A stretch of 64,000 nt of DNA, taken from positions 28,700 to 92,699 of the forward strand of contig NZ_LGHL01000014.1 of assembly GCF_001908205.1 (NCBI RefSeq). Reading direction: 5' to 3'. Source of the stretch: Bradyrhizobium sp. NAS80.1 (GTDB lineage: Bacteria > Pseudomonadota > Alphaproteobacteria > Rhizobiales > Xanthobacteraceae). The notes below the pieces were generated by a model. The model did no database searches. It was not told the DNA's origin and saw only the letters and a list, made by a program, of their open reading frames with translations. Of this stretch, positions 51,512-63,156 are shown piece by piece; the stretch's first letter is position 1, and each line of letters starts with the position of its first letter. Both the position numbers and the translations under genes were made by a program.

Positions 51512-52458
51512 GGGCCGCCCTCGCGGTTCGCCATTGTTCGGAACGAGAGCGCGGTGAGGCCCATCAGCGCGCCGAGCGTCAGTAGCGTCGCCGCCGAGGC
51601 CTTGCCGATGTCGTAATGCTCCACCGCCTGCTGGTAGATGTAGAACAGCACAAGATTGGTAGCGTTCGAGGGGCCGCCCTTGGTCATAACGAAGACGTGG
51701 TCGACCTGGGTGACTGCGTTGAGCGTGGCGATCACGATGACAAACAGGAAGGTGGGCTTAAGCTCCGGGAGGATGATGTAGCGCAGGCGCTGGAACGGCC
51801 CGGCACCGTCGAGATGCGCTGCCTCCATGACGTCCTCCGGCACGGCCTGGAGGCCGGCAAGGAAGAACAGCATGTAGTAGCCGGCGTTCTTCCAGATGGT
51901 GATCACCATGATCGCATAGAGCGCGATATCGGGATCGCCGAGCCAGTTCGGCAGCACCGGAAGCAGGCGGCCGATATAGTAGTCGAGCAGCCCGACATTG
52001 GGCAGGAAGATGAACAGGAACAGCGCGGACGCCGCGACCATCGGGATCAGCACCGGCAGGAACAGCGCGGCACGCAGCGCGCTGCTCACGGCGTTGGTGC
52101 GCGCCAGCGCCAGCGCGAACAGCAGCGCAAGGGCGATGCTCGGGATCGCCGTGCCCAAGGCATAGACGAGATTGTTGACGACGGCGCCGGTGAAATAAGG
52201 GTCGGCAAGCACCGCGCTGATATTGTCGAGGCCGACGAAGCGGAGCGGCGCCTTTGGCGTAGCACGCTGGTAGAGCGCATCGACGAACACGCGTCCCATC
52301 GCGCCGTAGGTGAACAGCGCCAGGAAGACCAGCGAGGGCAGCAGCAGCAGATAGGCCGGCAGCGACGCTTTGAGGCGGTGAGCGAACCGCTTCAGCACGT
52401 GCAGTCGCGGCGGCGCCGACGTCGCGACCGGGAGAGCCGCGGGTTCAGCGAGGCTCAT
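51508..52458 (-). CDS. ABC transporter permease (UgpA/MalF-like)
   Basis: The 316-residue protein has an N-terminal tail, about six helices (YLLLLPSLVFLALFTYGAMG and others), and the EAA loop DVMEAAHLDGAGPFQRLRYIILPEL. It is the MalF/UgpA-type partner of the next gene. ATG 52458 follows the phosphoesterase stop by one base with GGTGAG upstream, so all four genes of this set are likely coupled. Confidence 0.93.
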   Translation of the reverse strand: MSLAEPAALPVATSAPPRLHVLKRFAHRLKASLPAYLLLLPSLVFLALFTYGAMGRVFVDALYQRATPKAPLRFVGLDNISAVLADPYFTGAVVNNLVYALGTAIPSIALALLFALALARTNAVSSALRAALFLPVLIPMVAASALFLFIFLPNVGLLDYYIGRLLPVLPNWLGDPDIALYAIMVITIWKNAGYYMLFFLAGLQAVPEDVMEAAHLDGAGPFQRLRYIILPELKPTFLFVIVIATLNAVTQVDHVFVMTKGGPSNATNLVLFYIYQQAVEHYDIGKASAATLLTLGALMGLTALSFRTMANREGGP

Positions 52459-52459
52459 C

Positions 52460-53308
52460 TCACCGCGCCGGGAGGTTGAGCGCATAGTCGCGGTCGTCCA
52501 TCCCCGCCGGTGCGGCGAAGGGGAAGCGCAGACTGGTATCGAGGAAGTCGTGGCTGTGCACGACCAGGTTCTCCCCGTCGATCAGCACCACGCCATAGGC
52601 CGGCGGCTCGTGGCTTGCCAGATGCGGAGCGCTCGCGTCGAGCTCGAACCAGACCTGGTGGTTGGTGCCGCGCAGGGTGGAGAAGGGGATCTTGCCGTAG
52701 CTGCCGAAGATCGGGCGGTGCACGTGGCCGAAGAACAGATGGCGGATGCGCGACCGGTAGGGCGCGATCACTTCCGCGAATTCCGCACTCTGCTTCAGCG
52801 CGATCTCGTCCATCGCGTGCACGCCGACCGGGAAGGGCGGATGATGCATGAAAACGACGAACGGCATGTCCGCCGGCGCGGCGGCGAGCGTATTCGCAAG
52901 CCATTCGAGGCGCTGGGCACACATCTCGCCGGCGTGGCTGGTTTCGTCCAGCGTGTCGAGGAAGACGAACAGGCCGTGCTCGGTGGTCCGCGTGCCCTGC
53001 ACGAAGCCGTTGGGATCGCGCGGCGCGGCCTTCAGCCCGTCAAGGCAGGCGACGCGGCGGTCGTGATTACCGACCATGGCGATGTAAGGCATTTTCAGCG
53101 CAGCCATCGCCTCGGCGAAATTGGCGTAGGATTCAGGCTCGCCCCAATGGGTGAGATCACCGGTCACGACCGCGAAGGCGGCATCGGACTGATGCTTGTT
53201 TATGTCGGCGATGGCGGCGTCCAGTCGGGCGCGCGGATCGAGGCCATAGAGCTTCAGCCGCGGGTTCGCCAGATGCGTGTCGGTGATATGGATGAATTTG
53301 AAGGGCAT
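52460..53308 (-). CDS. Metallophosphoesterase, GpdQ/CpdA-like
   Basis: The 282-residue enzyme has the dimetal phosphoesterase motifs in order: HITDTHL (6-12), GDLTHWG, GNHDRR, HHPPFPVG and GHVHRP. The class III group includes glycerophosphodiesterase GpdQ and cAMP phosphodiesterase CpdA. As the first gene of a set with two sugar-type permeases and a receptor, it may split a phosphodiester that the transporter imports, or act outside that route. No signal peptide is present, so it acts in the cytoplasm. ATG 53308 fits the family start. Which phosphodiester it uses cannot be told. Confidence 0.88.
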   Translation of the reverse strand: MPFKFIHITDTHLANPRLKLYGLDPRARLDAAIADINKHQSDAAFAVVTGDLTHWGEPESYANFAEAMAALKMPYIAMVGNHDRRVACLDGLKAAPRDPNGFVQGTRTTEHGLFVFLDTLDETSHAGEMCAQRLEWLANTLAAAPADMPFVVFMHHPPFPVGVHAMDEIALKQSAEFAEVIAPYRSRIRHLFFGHVHRPIFGSYGKIPFSTLRGTNHQVWFELDASAPHLASHEPPAYGVVLIDGENLVVHSHDFLDTSLRFPFAAPAGMDDRDYALNLPAR

Positions 53309-53519
53309 GGCGCGCGCTTGTCTGGACTGTTGGAGGATGGGCGCTTTCGGCAAGACGGCCCTGACAGGCCGTTAGAGCGCGTGTGTTTCAGTTTGATGAC
53401 AGCGGTTCCCGAGGGCGGGACGTGTCCACAAAGCTCTCAAGCACAGGATAGACTAGCCGAAGGTGTCATCCATCACTGTGGGCCAGCTCCAAGTTGTGCT
53501 CTCGAAGTCCCGCAGGTCT

Positions 53520-53603
53520 GTAGGATGGGTAGAGCGAAGCGAAACCCATCATCGTCGTTCTATCGTGCCGGCGATGGGTTTCGCTTCGCTCTACCCATCC
53601 TAC
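53520..53603. repeat. 31-bp perfect inverted repeat next to selO
   Basis: The arms 53520-53550 and 53573-53603 are perfect reverse complements (each begins GTAGGATGGGTAGAGC in its own sense), with a 22-nt loop. It ends 8 nt from the selO stop codon. Related GGATGGGTAGAGCG elements occur widely in Bradyrhizobium and Rhodopseudomonas. It may cap the selO transcript. Confidence 0.85.
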
Positions 53604-53610
53604 GGATTCT

Positions 53611-55089
53611 TCACGTCCCGCAAAACGTCTGCAACACCCGCTGGTCCGGCAGTGGCGGATCGGCGTAGGCCGCGTAATCCGGTTGGTCCTGATACGGCTT
53701 GGCCAGTACCTTCACCATCTCTTCGAACGGGCCGTAGTCGTCATTATTCACCGCGGCCTGGATCACGGCCTCGACGCGGTGGTTGCGCGGGATGAACAGT
53801 GGATTGACCGCGTGCATCGCGGCCTGCCGCTCGGCTGCGGTCTGCGGCTCCAGCGCGGTACGCTCGCACCAGCGCTTGGCCCAATCGTCGAAGGCCGAGG
53901 GGTCCATAAACTGCGCGCGGACATGGGCCACGCCAGCCTCGTCGCCCGCGGCATCGCCGAGCCTGCGGAAGGTGAGGGTGAAGTCGGCCTGGTTCTTCGC
54001 CATGGCGTCGAGCAGGTCCTGGATCAGCGCCTCGTCGCCATCGCGCTCCGTGAACAGGCCGAGCTTCTTGCGCAGGCCCGCCTGATAGGCCGCGGTGAAG
54101 GTCTCGGCGAAGGCGCCGAGGATGTCCTGGGCTTCCGCGATCGCCTTCTCCTGGTCGTCCGAGAACAGCGGCAGCAGGCATTCGGCGAGCCGGGTCAAAT
54201 TCCACAGCGCGATGCGCGGCTGGTTGGCATAGGCGTAGCGGCCCATCTCGTCGATCGAGGAGAACACCTGCGCCGGATTGTAGGCATCCATGAAGGCGCA
54301 GGGGCCGTAATCGATGGTCTCGCCGGAGATGGACGTGTTGTCGGTATTCATCACGCCATGGATGAAGCCGACCAGCAACCAGCGCGCCACGAGATCGGCT
54401 TGGCGCGCGACGACGCCGGCGAGCAGGGCGTGATAGGGCCGCTCGGCGGTGAGCAGCTCGGGGTAATGACGGGTGATGACGTGATCGGCGAGCCGGCGGA
54501 TCGCCTCGGTGTCGCGGCGGACGGCGAAGAACTGGAAGGTGCCGACGCGGATATGGCTCGAGGCGACGCGCGTCAGCACCGCGCCGGGCAGCGCGGTCTC
54601 GCGGATGACGTGCTCGCCGGTGACGACGGCAGCAAGCGAGCGCGTGGTCGGAATGCCCAGCGCGAACATCGCTTCACTCACGATGTATTCGCGCAGCACC
54701 GGGCCAAGCGCGGCGCGGCCATCGCCGCGGCGGGAGAATGGGGTCGGGCCCGAGCCCTTGAGCTGGATGTCGCGGCGGATGCCGTCTCTGTCGATGACCT
54801 CGCCGAGCAAAATCGCGCGGCCGTCGCCGAGCTGGGGCACGAAGTGCCCGAACTGGTGTCCGGCATAGGCCATGGCGATGGGGTCGGCTCCGGCAGGAAC
54901 CGTCTTCCCGGCCAGGATCTCGGCACCTTCCGGGGTCTCCAGGAGGTCGGGATCGAGCCCGAGCTGGACCGCCAGCGGCCGGTTCAGCTTGATCAGTCGG
55001 GGCGCGGCAACGGGGGTCGGCGCGACGCGGGCGAAGAAGCTGTCCGGCAGGGCCGAATAGGAGTTCTGGAAGGGGAAATGAACCGTCAT
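53611..55089 (-). CDS. selO: Protein adenylyltransferase SelO (YdiU)
   Basis: SelO is a pseudokinase-fold enzyme that transfers AMP to proteins. The 492 residues have the family features: [62 protein letters not shown], and [14 protein letters not shown]. It ends QTFCGT with Cys at position 490, where animal members have selenocysteine. ATG 55089 is the family start. It is divergent from aspS. Confidence 0.94.
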   Translation of the reverse strand: MTVHFPFQNSYSALPDSFFARVAPTPVAAPRLIKLNRPLAVQLGLDPDLLETPEGAEILAGKTVPAGADPIAMAYAGHQFGHFVPQLGDGRAILLGEVIDRDGIRRDIQLKGSGPTPFSRRGDGRAALGPVLREYIVSEAMFALGIPTTRSLAAVVTGEHVIRETALPGAVLTRVASSHIRVGTFQFFAVRRDTEAIRRLADHVITRHYPELLTAERPYHALLAGVVARQADLVARWLLVGFIHGVMNTDNTSISGETIDYGPCAFMDAYNPAQVFSSIDEMGRYAYANQPRIALWNLTRLAECLLPLFSDDQEKAIAEAQDILGAFAETFTAAYQAGLRKKLGLFTERDGDEALIQDLLDAMAKNQADFTLTFRRLGDAAGDEAGVAHVRAQFMDPSAFDDWAKRWCERTALEPQTAAERQAAMHAVNPLFIPRNHRVEAVIQAAVNNDDYGPFEEMVKVLAKPYQDQPDYAAYADPPLPDQRVLQTFCGT

Positions 55090-55284
55090 GGCCCTAAAGA
55101 TAGGCGGGGAACGCCTGATGGCAAAGGCTTGGGGCCTAATCGGCCAAAAATGGGCGCTCCGGGCCCAAAACAGGGCGTTCCCTTGGTTGCCGCCCCCGGC
55201 CTCGTCGGGTAAACCCTGCCGCAACTTCGGACAGGCTGTTTCGGCCGTCCGATTCGATCCTCCGACATTGATTTTGGGACGACC

Positions 55285-57057
<1,773 letters not shown>

Positions 57058-57078
57058 GCTGAGCCGGCTTTCGGTCTC

Positions 57079-57233
57079 GTGCCCCGGACGCAGCGCGGCG
57101 CTTCCCTGGCGATGCGAGCATCGTCCAGTCAGCGGTGAGCTGCAGAGCCGGGGCCCACATCTCAGCGCATACCGGCCTTTCTGGGTCCCGACTCTGCGTC
57201 GCGTCATTTCATGCCGCGCCGCGTCCGGGACAC
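57079..57233. repeat. Dispersed GTCCCGGACGC-type repeat, copy 2
   Basis: The ends are inverted: GTGCCCCGGACGCAGCGCGG at 57079-57098 and CCGCGTCCGGGACAC at 57219-57233. The right part (57181-57233), read in reverse, matches 25029-25079 with few mismatches, including CATGAAATGACGCGACGC. It fills the gap between the convergent aspS gene and the AsmA-like gene. Confidence 0.72.
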
Positions 57234-57261
57234 GAGATGGAAATCGGCTCAGCAGCCGTGC

Positions 57262-59229
57262 TTACAGCCCCGTCGACGCCTCGATGCGGAATTGGGCCAG
57301 CGCGACGATCGGCTCGCTGTTCAGGGCGTCCACGAGCTGAAACACCGGCACCTTGCCGAGTGGCGTCAGCTTGATGGTGAGCGTTTGCCCTGACGTCGCG
57401 ACGAAGTCGGCAAGCGCATCGACCGCCGCCTTGGCATCGAGATTGGCTGTCGTGACCTTCTCGCCCTCCGCCCGGATCATCTCGACGATGGCGCTGCGCG
57501 CGGCGTCGCGGCTGAAGTTCTGCGTGCGTGCAAACTGCGCCACGATCAGATCGACGACGCCGCTGTCGCGCAACGAAAGCTCGATCGCGCCGGTCTCGAT
57601 CTGCGCCGCCTGATCCATCGCCTGCATCGGGTCGGCCGTGAACACGCCACGCGGCACATTGGCGAGCCCGAAGCGTGCCTGCGCCCTGGCAAGATTGCCG
57701 AGATTGATGGTGGCTGGCGCAAACGCAAAGGCGCCCGAGGACTCCGTCCAGGCGGCGCCGAGATCGAGGTCGATCGCGAGCTTGTCGACGCCCGCCATGA
57801 TCAGCGGCCGCTGCGCCGGATTAGAGGGATCGGTGGGGGTCACCATCTTCACGACCAGATTGGCCTTGCTCGGGATCGATCCGATCAGCTGGCCCCAGTT
57901 CAGGCTGATCGTGTCGATTGTGACGAGCTGCCGCGTGTTCTTGTAGGGCGCGACAACCCCCTTGATTTCGGCGCCTTCGAGCACGCGGAACAGGCCGAGT
58001 ATCTGATCCGGCGCGGGCGCCTCTCCAACGTTCGTGAGGCCTGCTGCCCAACGCAACAGATTAGCTGTGCTGAAGGACTTCAGGGCGAAGCGCTCCATCT
58101 TGAACTGCCCCTGCGGGACCGGCGCATCGAGGCCCTCGACTGCGAATTCGCCCTCGCGGTACCTGATAGCGTTGATCCTGGCCGTCCCTTGCGGCGTTCC
58201 CATCGACATCTTGCCGATCTCGACCTTGCCGACGCGAAGGCCTTCGTAGAAGCCGGCGAGCTTCTCCATCATTTCGCGCGATTGTGCCGGCGTCGGAGGA
58301 GCCGACCGATCCGCCGGCAGGAGCGCGATAATCTCGGCCGGCCGGAATTTCGACGGCTGCACCGCGACGTCCTCGAAAGTGATTCCCTCGATGTCCGTCC
58401 GCATGCCCTGCGCCGATTTGAGCACGTAGGGGCCGACCGAGATTTGCCGGTACACACGGTGGAAGCGGTCGTCAGTGGTCTTGGGGTCGAACGCGGCGGC
58501 GATCGCGGTCGCATCAAAGTCATTGACGATGATGTTGGAAAGATCGCCGGTCAGCTTGTCCTGCTTGCCCGGCTGCTTCACGTCGACCGTGAAGACGGCG
58601 TGGTCTGCCTTCATCGCATCGATCTTGCCGTGCTTCAGATTCTGGATCTCCAGCCCGGAGTAGGAGAACTCGCCGCTGCCGATGGCGCTGCTGCCCGCAT
58701 CGAAGGTCATCGACAGCGTCGGGGCCGTGAGCGACGATGCCGAGACGCCTGCGTACTGATCGAGCAGATAGCGGTACATCTCGATCAGGGAGCCGCCCGC
58801 TGGCGTATTTCCGGCATGAACGGGACCTGCATAGTCGCGCATGGTCAGTTGCGGGACCTTGTAGGAGGCCTTCACTTTCGCCGGGCCGATCTGGTCCAGT
58901 CTGACTTCGAAATCCCTGATGTCGATGCTATCGGCCGAAAAGCTGATATCGTCGATCAGGCGAACGCCCGTGCCCTTGATGCCGGCGATCTTGATCTGCG
59001 CCTGCGGCTGGCTCTCGGGAGCGACCGCGATGTCCTCGACCGTCAGCGTCCGGCTCATCACGTCGAAGGCCACCTTGCCGTGGCTTGCCTTGTTGCGGTG
59101 GCTGCGGATTCGGTCGAAGGCGGCCTCGACTTCGGCGGTGGCGCGATGTTGTGCGTAAAGGTTGAAGCCGAACCATCCGCCCGCGGCAAGCACGGCAAGT
59201 GCGATCAGGCCGATCAGGATTCGCTTCAT
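57262..59229 (-). CDS. Membrane-anchored periplasmic protein, AsmA-like, unknown function
   Basis: The 655-residue protein begins with one membrane helix (ILIGLIALAVLAAGGWFGF) and then a long beta-rich region in which similar blocks recur. Examples are LTVEDIAVAPESQPQAQIKI, FTVDVKQPGKQ, ITFEDVAVQPSKFRPAEI, and VTIDTISLNWGQLIG. This layout recalls AsmA/TamB-like or DUF945-like envelope proteins, but I cannot name a family with confidence. There is no catalytic motif. GGAG lies 6 nt before ATG 59229. The gene stands alone, with a repeat behind and maeB divergent. Confidence 0.7.
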   Translation of the reverse strand: MKRILIGLIALAVLAAGGWFGFNLYAQHRATAEVEAAFDRIRSHRNKASHGKVAFDVMSRTLTVEDIAVAPESQPQAQIKIAGIKGTGVRLIDDISFSADSIDIRDFEVRLDQIGPAKVKASYKVPQLTMRDYAGPVHAGNTPAGGSLIEMYRYLLDQYAGVSASSLTAPTLSMTFDAGSSAIGSGEFSYSGLEIQNLKHGKIDAMKADHAVFTVDVKQPGKQDKLTGDLSNIIVNDFDATAIAAAFDPKTTDDRFHRVYRQISVGPYVLKSAQGMRTDIEGITFEDVAVQPSKFRPAEIIALLPADRSAPPTPAQSREMMEKLAGFYEGLRVGKVEIGKMSMGTPQGTARINAIRYREGEFAVEGLDAPVPQGQFKMERFALKSFSTANLLRWAAGLTNVGEAPAPDQILGLFRVLEGAEIKGVVAPYKNTRQLVTIDTISLNWGQLIGSIPSKANLVVKMVTPTDPSNPAQRPLIMAGVDKLAIDLDLGAAWTESSGAFAFAPATINLGNLARAQARFGLANVPRGVFTADPMQAMDQAAQIETGAIELSLRDSGVVDLIVAQFARTQNFSRDAARSAIVEMIRAEGEKVTTANLDAKAAVDALADFVATSGQTLTIKLTPLGKVPVFQLVDALNSEPIVALAQFRIEASTGL

Positions 59230-59478
59230 TCCCAGCTCCAGTTGCTCGTTTTGCACTGCGCAAGCTGCCATATTCGCGAAACGCCGTGCGGTCCAGGGAA
59301 GGCTATAGCTATCAAATATTTGACGGGGCGCCCTGTTGATGGGGCCGCAATCGGATGTTGCCACCGAGGCGCCCGGCGTGCTTCATCCCGTTTCCATGGC
59401 CCGGAAATACCGTCCGCTCGGGCGGCCGCTCCGGATCTTGCATTTTTTTGAGGCCGGTAACGCGAGGCGAGACACCGC

Positions 59479-61791
59479 ATGTCGTCCTATTCTGATGATC
59501 TCCACCAGGCGGCGCTGGCCTATCACCGTCTGCCGCGCCCCGGAAAGCTCGAGATCCAGGCGAGCAAGCCGCTCGCCAACCAGCGCGACCTCGCGCTTGC
59601 CTATTCTCCGGGCGTTGCCGCCGCCTGCACCGAGATCGCGAAGAACCCGGCGGAAGCTGCGACGCTGACGACCCGCGCCAACCTCGTTGCGGTGGTCTCC
59701 AACGGCACCGCGGTACTCGGCCTCGGCAATATCGGCCCGCTCGCCTCCAAGCCCGTGATGGAAGGCAAGGCGGTCCTGTTCAAGAAATTCGCGGGCATCG
59801 ACGTGTTCGACATCGAGATCGCGGCCGACACCATCGACCGCGTGGTCGAGACCGTGGCGGCGCTCGAGCCGACTTTCGGCGGCATCAATCTGGAAGACAT
59901 TCGCGGACCGGAATGCTTCGAGATCGAGACCCGGCTGAAGGAGCGCATGAAGATCCCGGTCTTCCATGACGACCAGCACGGCACCGCCATCATCGTCGCC
60001 GCCGCCATCACCAATGGCCTGCGGCTGAACGGCAAGAAGCTGTCCGACGTCAAGATCGTGGCGTCGGGGGCAGGGGCGGCCGCGCTCGCGACGCTGAACC
60101 TCCTGGTATCGATGGGCGCGCAGCGCAAGAATATCTGGGTCTGCGACATCGACGGCCTCGTGCATGAGGGCCGCAATACCTCGATGGACCGCTGGAAGGC
60201 AGTCTATGCGCAGAAGACCGACAAGCGCACGCTCGCCGATGTCATCGGCGGCGCCGACATCTTCATCGGCCTGTCGGCACCGGGTGTGCTCAAGCCGGAG
60301 ATGGCCAAGGCGATGGGCGACAAGCCCCTGATCATGGCGCTTGCCAATCCGACGCCGGAGATCATGCCGGAGGAAGCGCGCAAGGTGCGCCCCGACGCCA
60401 TGATCTGCACCGGCCGCTCCGACTATCCGAACCAGGTCAATAACGTCCTTTGCTTCCCCTTCATCTTCCGCGGCGCACTTGACGTCGGCGCTAGCGCGAT
60501 CAACGAGGAGATGAAGCACGCCGCAGTGGAGGCCATCGCGCAGCTCGCGCGCGAAGCGCCGTCGGATGCGGTCGCGCAGGGGGGCTTTGATACCGGCGAG
60601 ACGCAGGGCTTCGGCCCGGGTTCGCTGATCCCGAGCCCGTTCGATCCGCGCCTGATCCTGCGCATCGCGCCGGCCGTCGCCAAGGCCGCGATGGAGTCGG
60701 GTGTCGCGACGCGCCCCATCACCAATTTCGACGAATATACAGCGCTGCTCGAGCGCTTCGCCTTCCGCTCCGGCCTCGTCATGAAGCCGATGTTCGCGAA
60801 GGCCAAGACCCAGCCGGTGCGCGTGATCTACGCCGAAGGCGAGGACGAGCGTGTGCTGCGCGCCACCCAGGTCGTACTGGAGGAGAAGCTGGCGCGGCCG
60901 ATCCTGGTCGGCCGTCCTTCCGTCGTGGAGGCGCGCATCAAGCGTTTCGGCCTCTCGATCCGGGCCGGCAAGGACTTTGACCTCATCAATCCCGAGGACG
61001 ATCCGCGTTACCGCTCCTATGTGCAGTCCTATGTCGAGGTCGCCGGTCGCCGCGGCGTGACGCCGGACGCGGCGCGTACAGTCGTGCGTACCAACAACAC
61101 GGTGATCGCGGCGCTTGCCGTGGTGCGCGGGGAGGCGGATGCGATGCTCTGCGGCGTCGAGGGGCGCTACATGAGCCACCTGCGCCATGTCCGCGAGATC
61201 GTCGGCTTCTCGCCGGGGATCAGCGACTATGCGGCGCTCGCGTTGATGATCACGCGCAAGGGCGCCTATTTCCTCACCGATACCCAGGTGCGGCCCAATC
61301 CGAGCGCGGAGGAGCTCGCCGAGATCGCGGCGCTCGCGGCGGTCCACGTCCAGCGCTTCAACGTCAAGCCGAAGATCGCCTTCGTCTCCCACTCCGACTT
61401 CGGCAGCTACGACACCGATTCCTCGCGCAAGATGCGCCGGGCCACCCAGCTTCTGAAGGAGAAGCATCCGGAGATCGAGGCCGACGGCGAGATGCAGGGC
61501 GACACCGCGCTGTCGGCGGCGGCGCGCAAGCTGGTGCTGCCGCACTCCAAGCTCGAGGGCGAGGCCAACATCCTGATCATGCCGAACCTCGACACCGCCA
61601 ACGTCGCCTACCAGATGATCAAGGCGCTGGCGGACGCGCTTCCCGTTGGCCCGATCCTGATCGGGCCGGCGCGCCCGGCGCACATCCTGACGCCCGGCGT
61701 GACCGCGCGCGGCGTCCTCAACATGACCGCGGTCGCCGTGGTCGAAGCCCAGGAGCGGGCGGCACGGCAGCAGCCGACGCTGTTTACGTAA
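59479..61791 (+). CDS. maeB: NADP-dependent malic enzyme with phosphotransacetylase-like domain
   Basis: The enzyme decarboxylates malate to pyruvate. Residues 1-430 form the malic enzyme ([72 protein letters not shown]). The last 330 residues resemble phosphate acetyltransferase ([39 protein letters not shown]) and usually act as a regulatory or oligomer domain. The 770-residue length is standard for MaeB of rhizobia. ATG 59479 is the family start. Confidence 0.96.
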   Translation: MSSYSDDLHQAALAYHRLPRPGKLEIQASKPLANQRDLALAYSPGVAAACTEIAKNPAEAATLTTRANLVAVVSNGTAVLGLGNIGPLASKPVMEGKAVLFKKFAGIDVFDIEIAADTIDRVVETVAALEPTFGGINLEDIRGPECFEIETRLKERMKIPVFHDDQHGTAIIVAAAITNGLRLNGKKLSDVKIVASGAGAAALATLNLLVSMGAQRKNIWVCDIDGLVHEGRNTSMDRWKAVYAQKTDKRTLADVIGGADIFIGLSAPGVLKPEMAKAMGDKPLIMALANPTPEIMPEEARKVRPDAMICTGRSDYPNQVNNVLCFPFIFRGALDVGASAINEEMKHAAVEAIAQLAREAPSDAVAQGGFDTGETQGFGPGSLIPSPFDPRLILRIAPAVAKAAMESGVATRPITNFDEYTALLERFAFRSGLVMKPMFAKAKTQPVRVIYAEGEDERVLRATQVVLEEKLARPILVGRPSVVEARIKRFGLSIRAGKDFDLINPEDDPRYRSYVQSYVEVAGRRGVTPDAARTVVRTNNTVIAALAVVRGEADAMLCGVEGRYMSHLRHVREIVGFSPGISDYAALALMITRKGAYFLTDTQVRPNPSAEELAEIAALAAVHVQRFNVKPKIAFVSHSDFGSYDTDSSRKMRRATQLLKEKHPEIEADGEMQGDTALSAAARKLVLPHSKLEGEANILIMPNLDTANVAYQMIKALADALPVGPILIGPARPAHILTPGVTARGVLNMTAVAVVEAQERAARQQPTLFT

Positions 61792-61810
61792 GGGCAGCGC
61801 TGTCTCTTTA

Positions 61811-61938
61811 CCTCGCCCCGCTTGCGGGGAGAGGTCGAATTCGAGCTGCGCTCGAATTCGGGTGAAGGGGGAGCCCCCGCGCGATTTCCGCTGTCACCTG
61901 CAGGCGGCCCCTCTCCCCGTAAAGACGGGGAGAGGCAG
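61811..61938. repeat. Dispersed CTCGCCCCGC-type palindromic repeat
   Basis: Three hairpins lie in series: CCCCG-CTTG-CGGGG (61816-61829), CGAATTCGAGC-TGC-GCTCGAATTCG (61836-61860, perfect 11-bp arms), and CTCCCCGT-AAAG-ACGGGGAG (61912-61932). The outer parts, GGGGAGAGG and CCTCTCCCC, are also inverted. It lies between maeB and the DoxX gene. This is another common intergenic element of Bradyrhizobium. Confidence 0.8.
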
Positions 61939-62071
61939 CACACCCGCCCGAGCCTCGGTGGCTCAACCTTTTCGAAAGAGTTTCTCCATTTCCCCGTTTG
62001 AAAACCGCAAATGGAGTCTTCATAATCCCCCCCAAGCGTCCCGCGCTTTGAGCTTTGCCAAGAGGCCGATC

Positions 62072-62524
62072 ATGCCAGCGTTCGTGACTTTCGGGCGGAT
62101 CCTGTTCGCCGTGCTGTTCATCTACACGGGCGCGACCAAGCTCTTTGCCATCCAGGCGACCGCCGATTTCATCGCCGGCAAGGTCGTTGTGCCTGACGTC
62201 ATCGAGCCATACGCCAAGCAGGTCGAGACGGCGACCGCCATGACCACGCCGCAGCTGCTGGCGATCGCGGTCGGCGGGCTCGAGATCATCGCGGGCCTGA
62301 TGATCGCGCTGAATTTCGGCGCGCGCTTCTTTGCGATGCTGCTGATCATCTACGTCGCGGTCGCCACCGTCCTGTTCTACGATTTCTGGAACCAGGCGCC
62401 GCCCGACAATGCCAAGATGCTGGTTGATGCGCTCAAGAACCTGTCAATCATCGGTGCGCTGTGCATGATCATCGGCTATGGCCGCGCCACGCGCCCGGTC
62501 GAGGCGGCCTACGGGGACGTGTAG
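62072..62524 (+). CDS. DoxX family membrane protein
   Basis: The 150-residue protein has four hydrophobic helices: TFGRILFAVLFIYTGATKLF, AIAVGGLEIIAGLMIALNFG, FFAMLLIIYVAVATVLF and LKNLSIIGALCMIIGYG, in the usual DoxX pattern. The first helix followed by TGATKLF, and the second with GGLEIIAGL, are typical. Members have mixed roles, including redox partners of sulphur or quinone enzymes; no specific role is shown here. ATG 62072 is preferred over a long upstream extension that runs through the repeat. Confidence 0.88.
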   Translation: MPAFVTFGRILFAVLFIYTGATKLFAIQATADFIAGKVVVPDVIEPYAKQVETATAMTTPQLLAIAVGGLEIIAGLMIALNFGARFFAMLLIIYVAVATVLFYDFWNQAPPDNAKMLVDALKNLSIIGALCMIIGYGRATRPVEAAYGDV

Positions 62525-62594
62525 GTCTCCCAAGGTGCGTTCGGCGAAGGCGTAATTCACCGCGATGTGAGAGAAGAGGCTGGTTACGCCGGCG

Positions 62595-63149
62595 CTAACC
62601 CACTCTGCGCCAGGGCGTGACCGTAACGTCATGCGCTGCATCGAGCGCATACGGTGCGCCGGGCTTCATCCCATGCGCCGCCAGCACCTCATGCGGCGTC
62701 CGCTCCGGCACGCCCACAAAGCAGCCTTCGCCGCCAGGCAGGCGCACATGCGGGGCCTCCGACAGCCAGAACGTGGCGTAGCGGTCCATGAACATGTCGA
62801 ACACGACGGGGCCGCCGATGATTGCGACGATGCCGGAAGCCACGTCAGCGAAGGCGCGGGCCTCCTCGAAGCTCGCATGATCCGGATTCCACAACGTCGC
62901 GTTCGGCATCTCCGGATCGACGGTGAGCGCCTTGATCTTGCGGGTCAGGATCAGCCGCTTGCGTTTCGGCGAATTCGGCTGCTGCTCGTGCGAGTGCCGG
63001 CCGTGCACGATTAGTGCGGCGCGGTCGAGCGCCTGCTCGAAGAACAGCTTGTCGCCTTCGAACTTCAGACTGTCGGGCATGACATTGCTCGCGTCGGCGA
63101 GCATGCCGTCCGCGGAGACGATGACGTAACCTTCGAAGCGGAAAGACAA
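62595..63149 (-). CDS. Dihydrofolate reductase/RibD-fold reductase
   Basis: The 184-residue protein matches the DHFR-RibD fold: GYVIVSADGMLADASNVMPD at 7-26, FFEQALDRAALIVHGRHSH, and SGIVAIIGGPVVFDMFMDRY with the glycine pair of the NADPH site. The start is a TTG at 63149, 7 nt after the stop of the deacetylase gene on the same strand. Whether it reduces dihydrofolate or a pyrimidine of riboflavin-type substrates is unclear. FolA-like enzymes usually begin MI.LI.A...N.VIG, which is absent here. Confidence 0.75.
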   Translation of the reverse strand: MSFRFEGYVIVSADGMLADASNVMPDSLKFEGDKLFFEQALDRAALIVHGRHSHEQQPNSPKRKRLILTRKIKALTVDPEMPNATLWNPDHASFEEARAFADVASGIVAIIGGPVVFDMFMDRYATFWLSEAPHVRLPGGEGCFVGVPERTPHEVLAAHGMKPGAPYALDAAHDVTVTPWRRVG

Positions 63150-63156
63150 TTGCCGG

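Noticed and set aside
59383..61683. Reverse-strand open frame of 766 codons opposite maeB
   Set aside because: The composition is that of an antisense shadow and the forward frame is a full malic enzyme.
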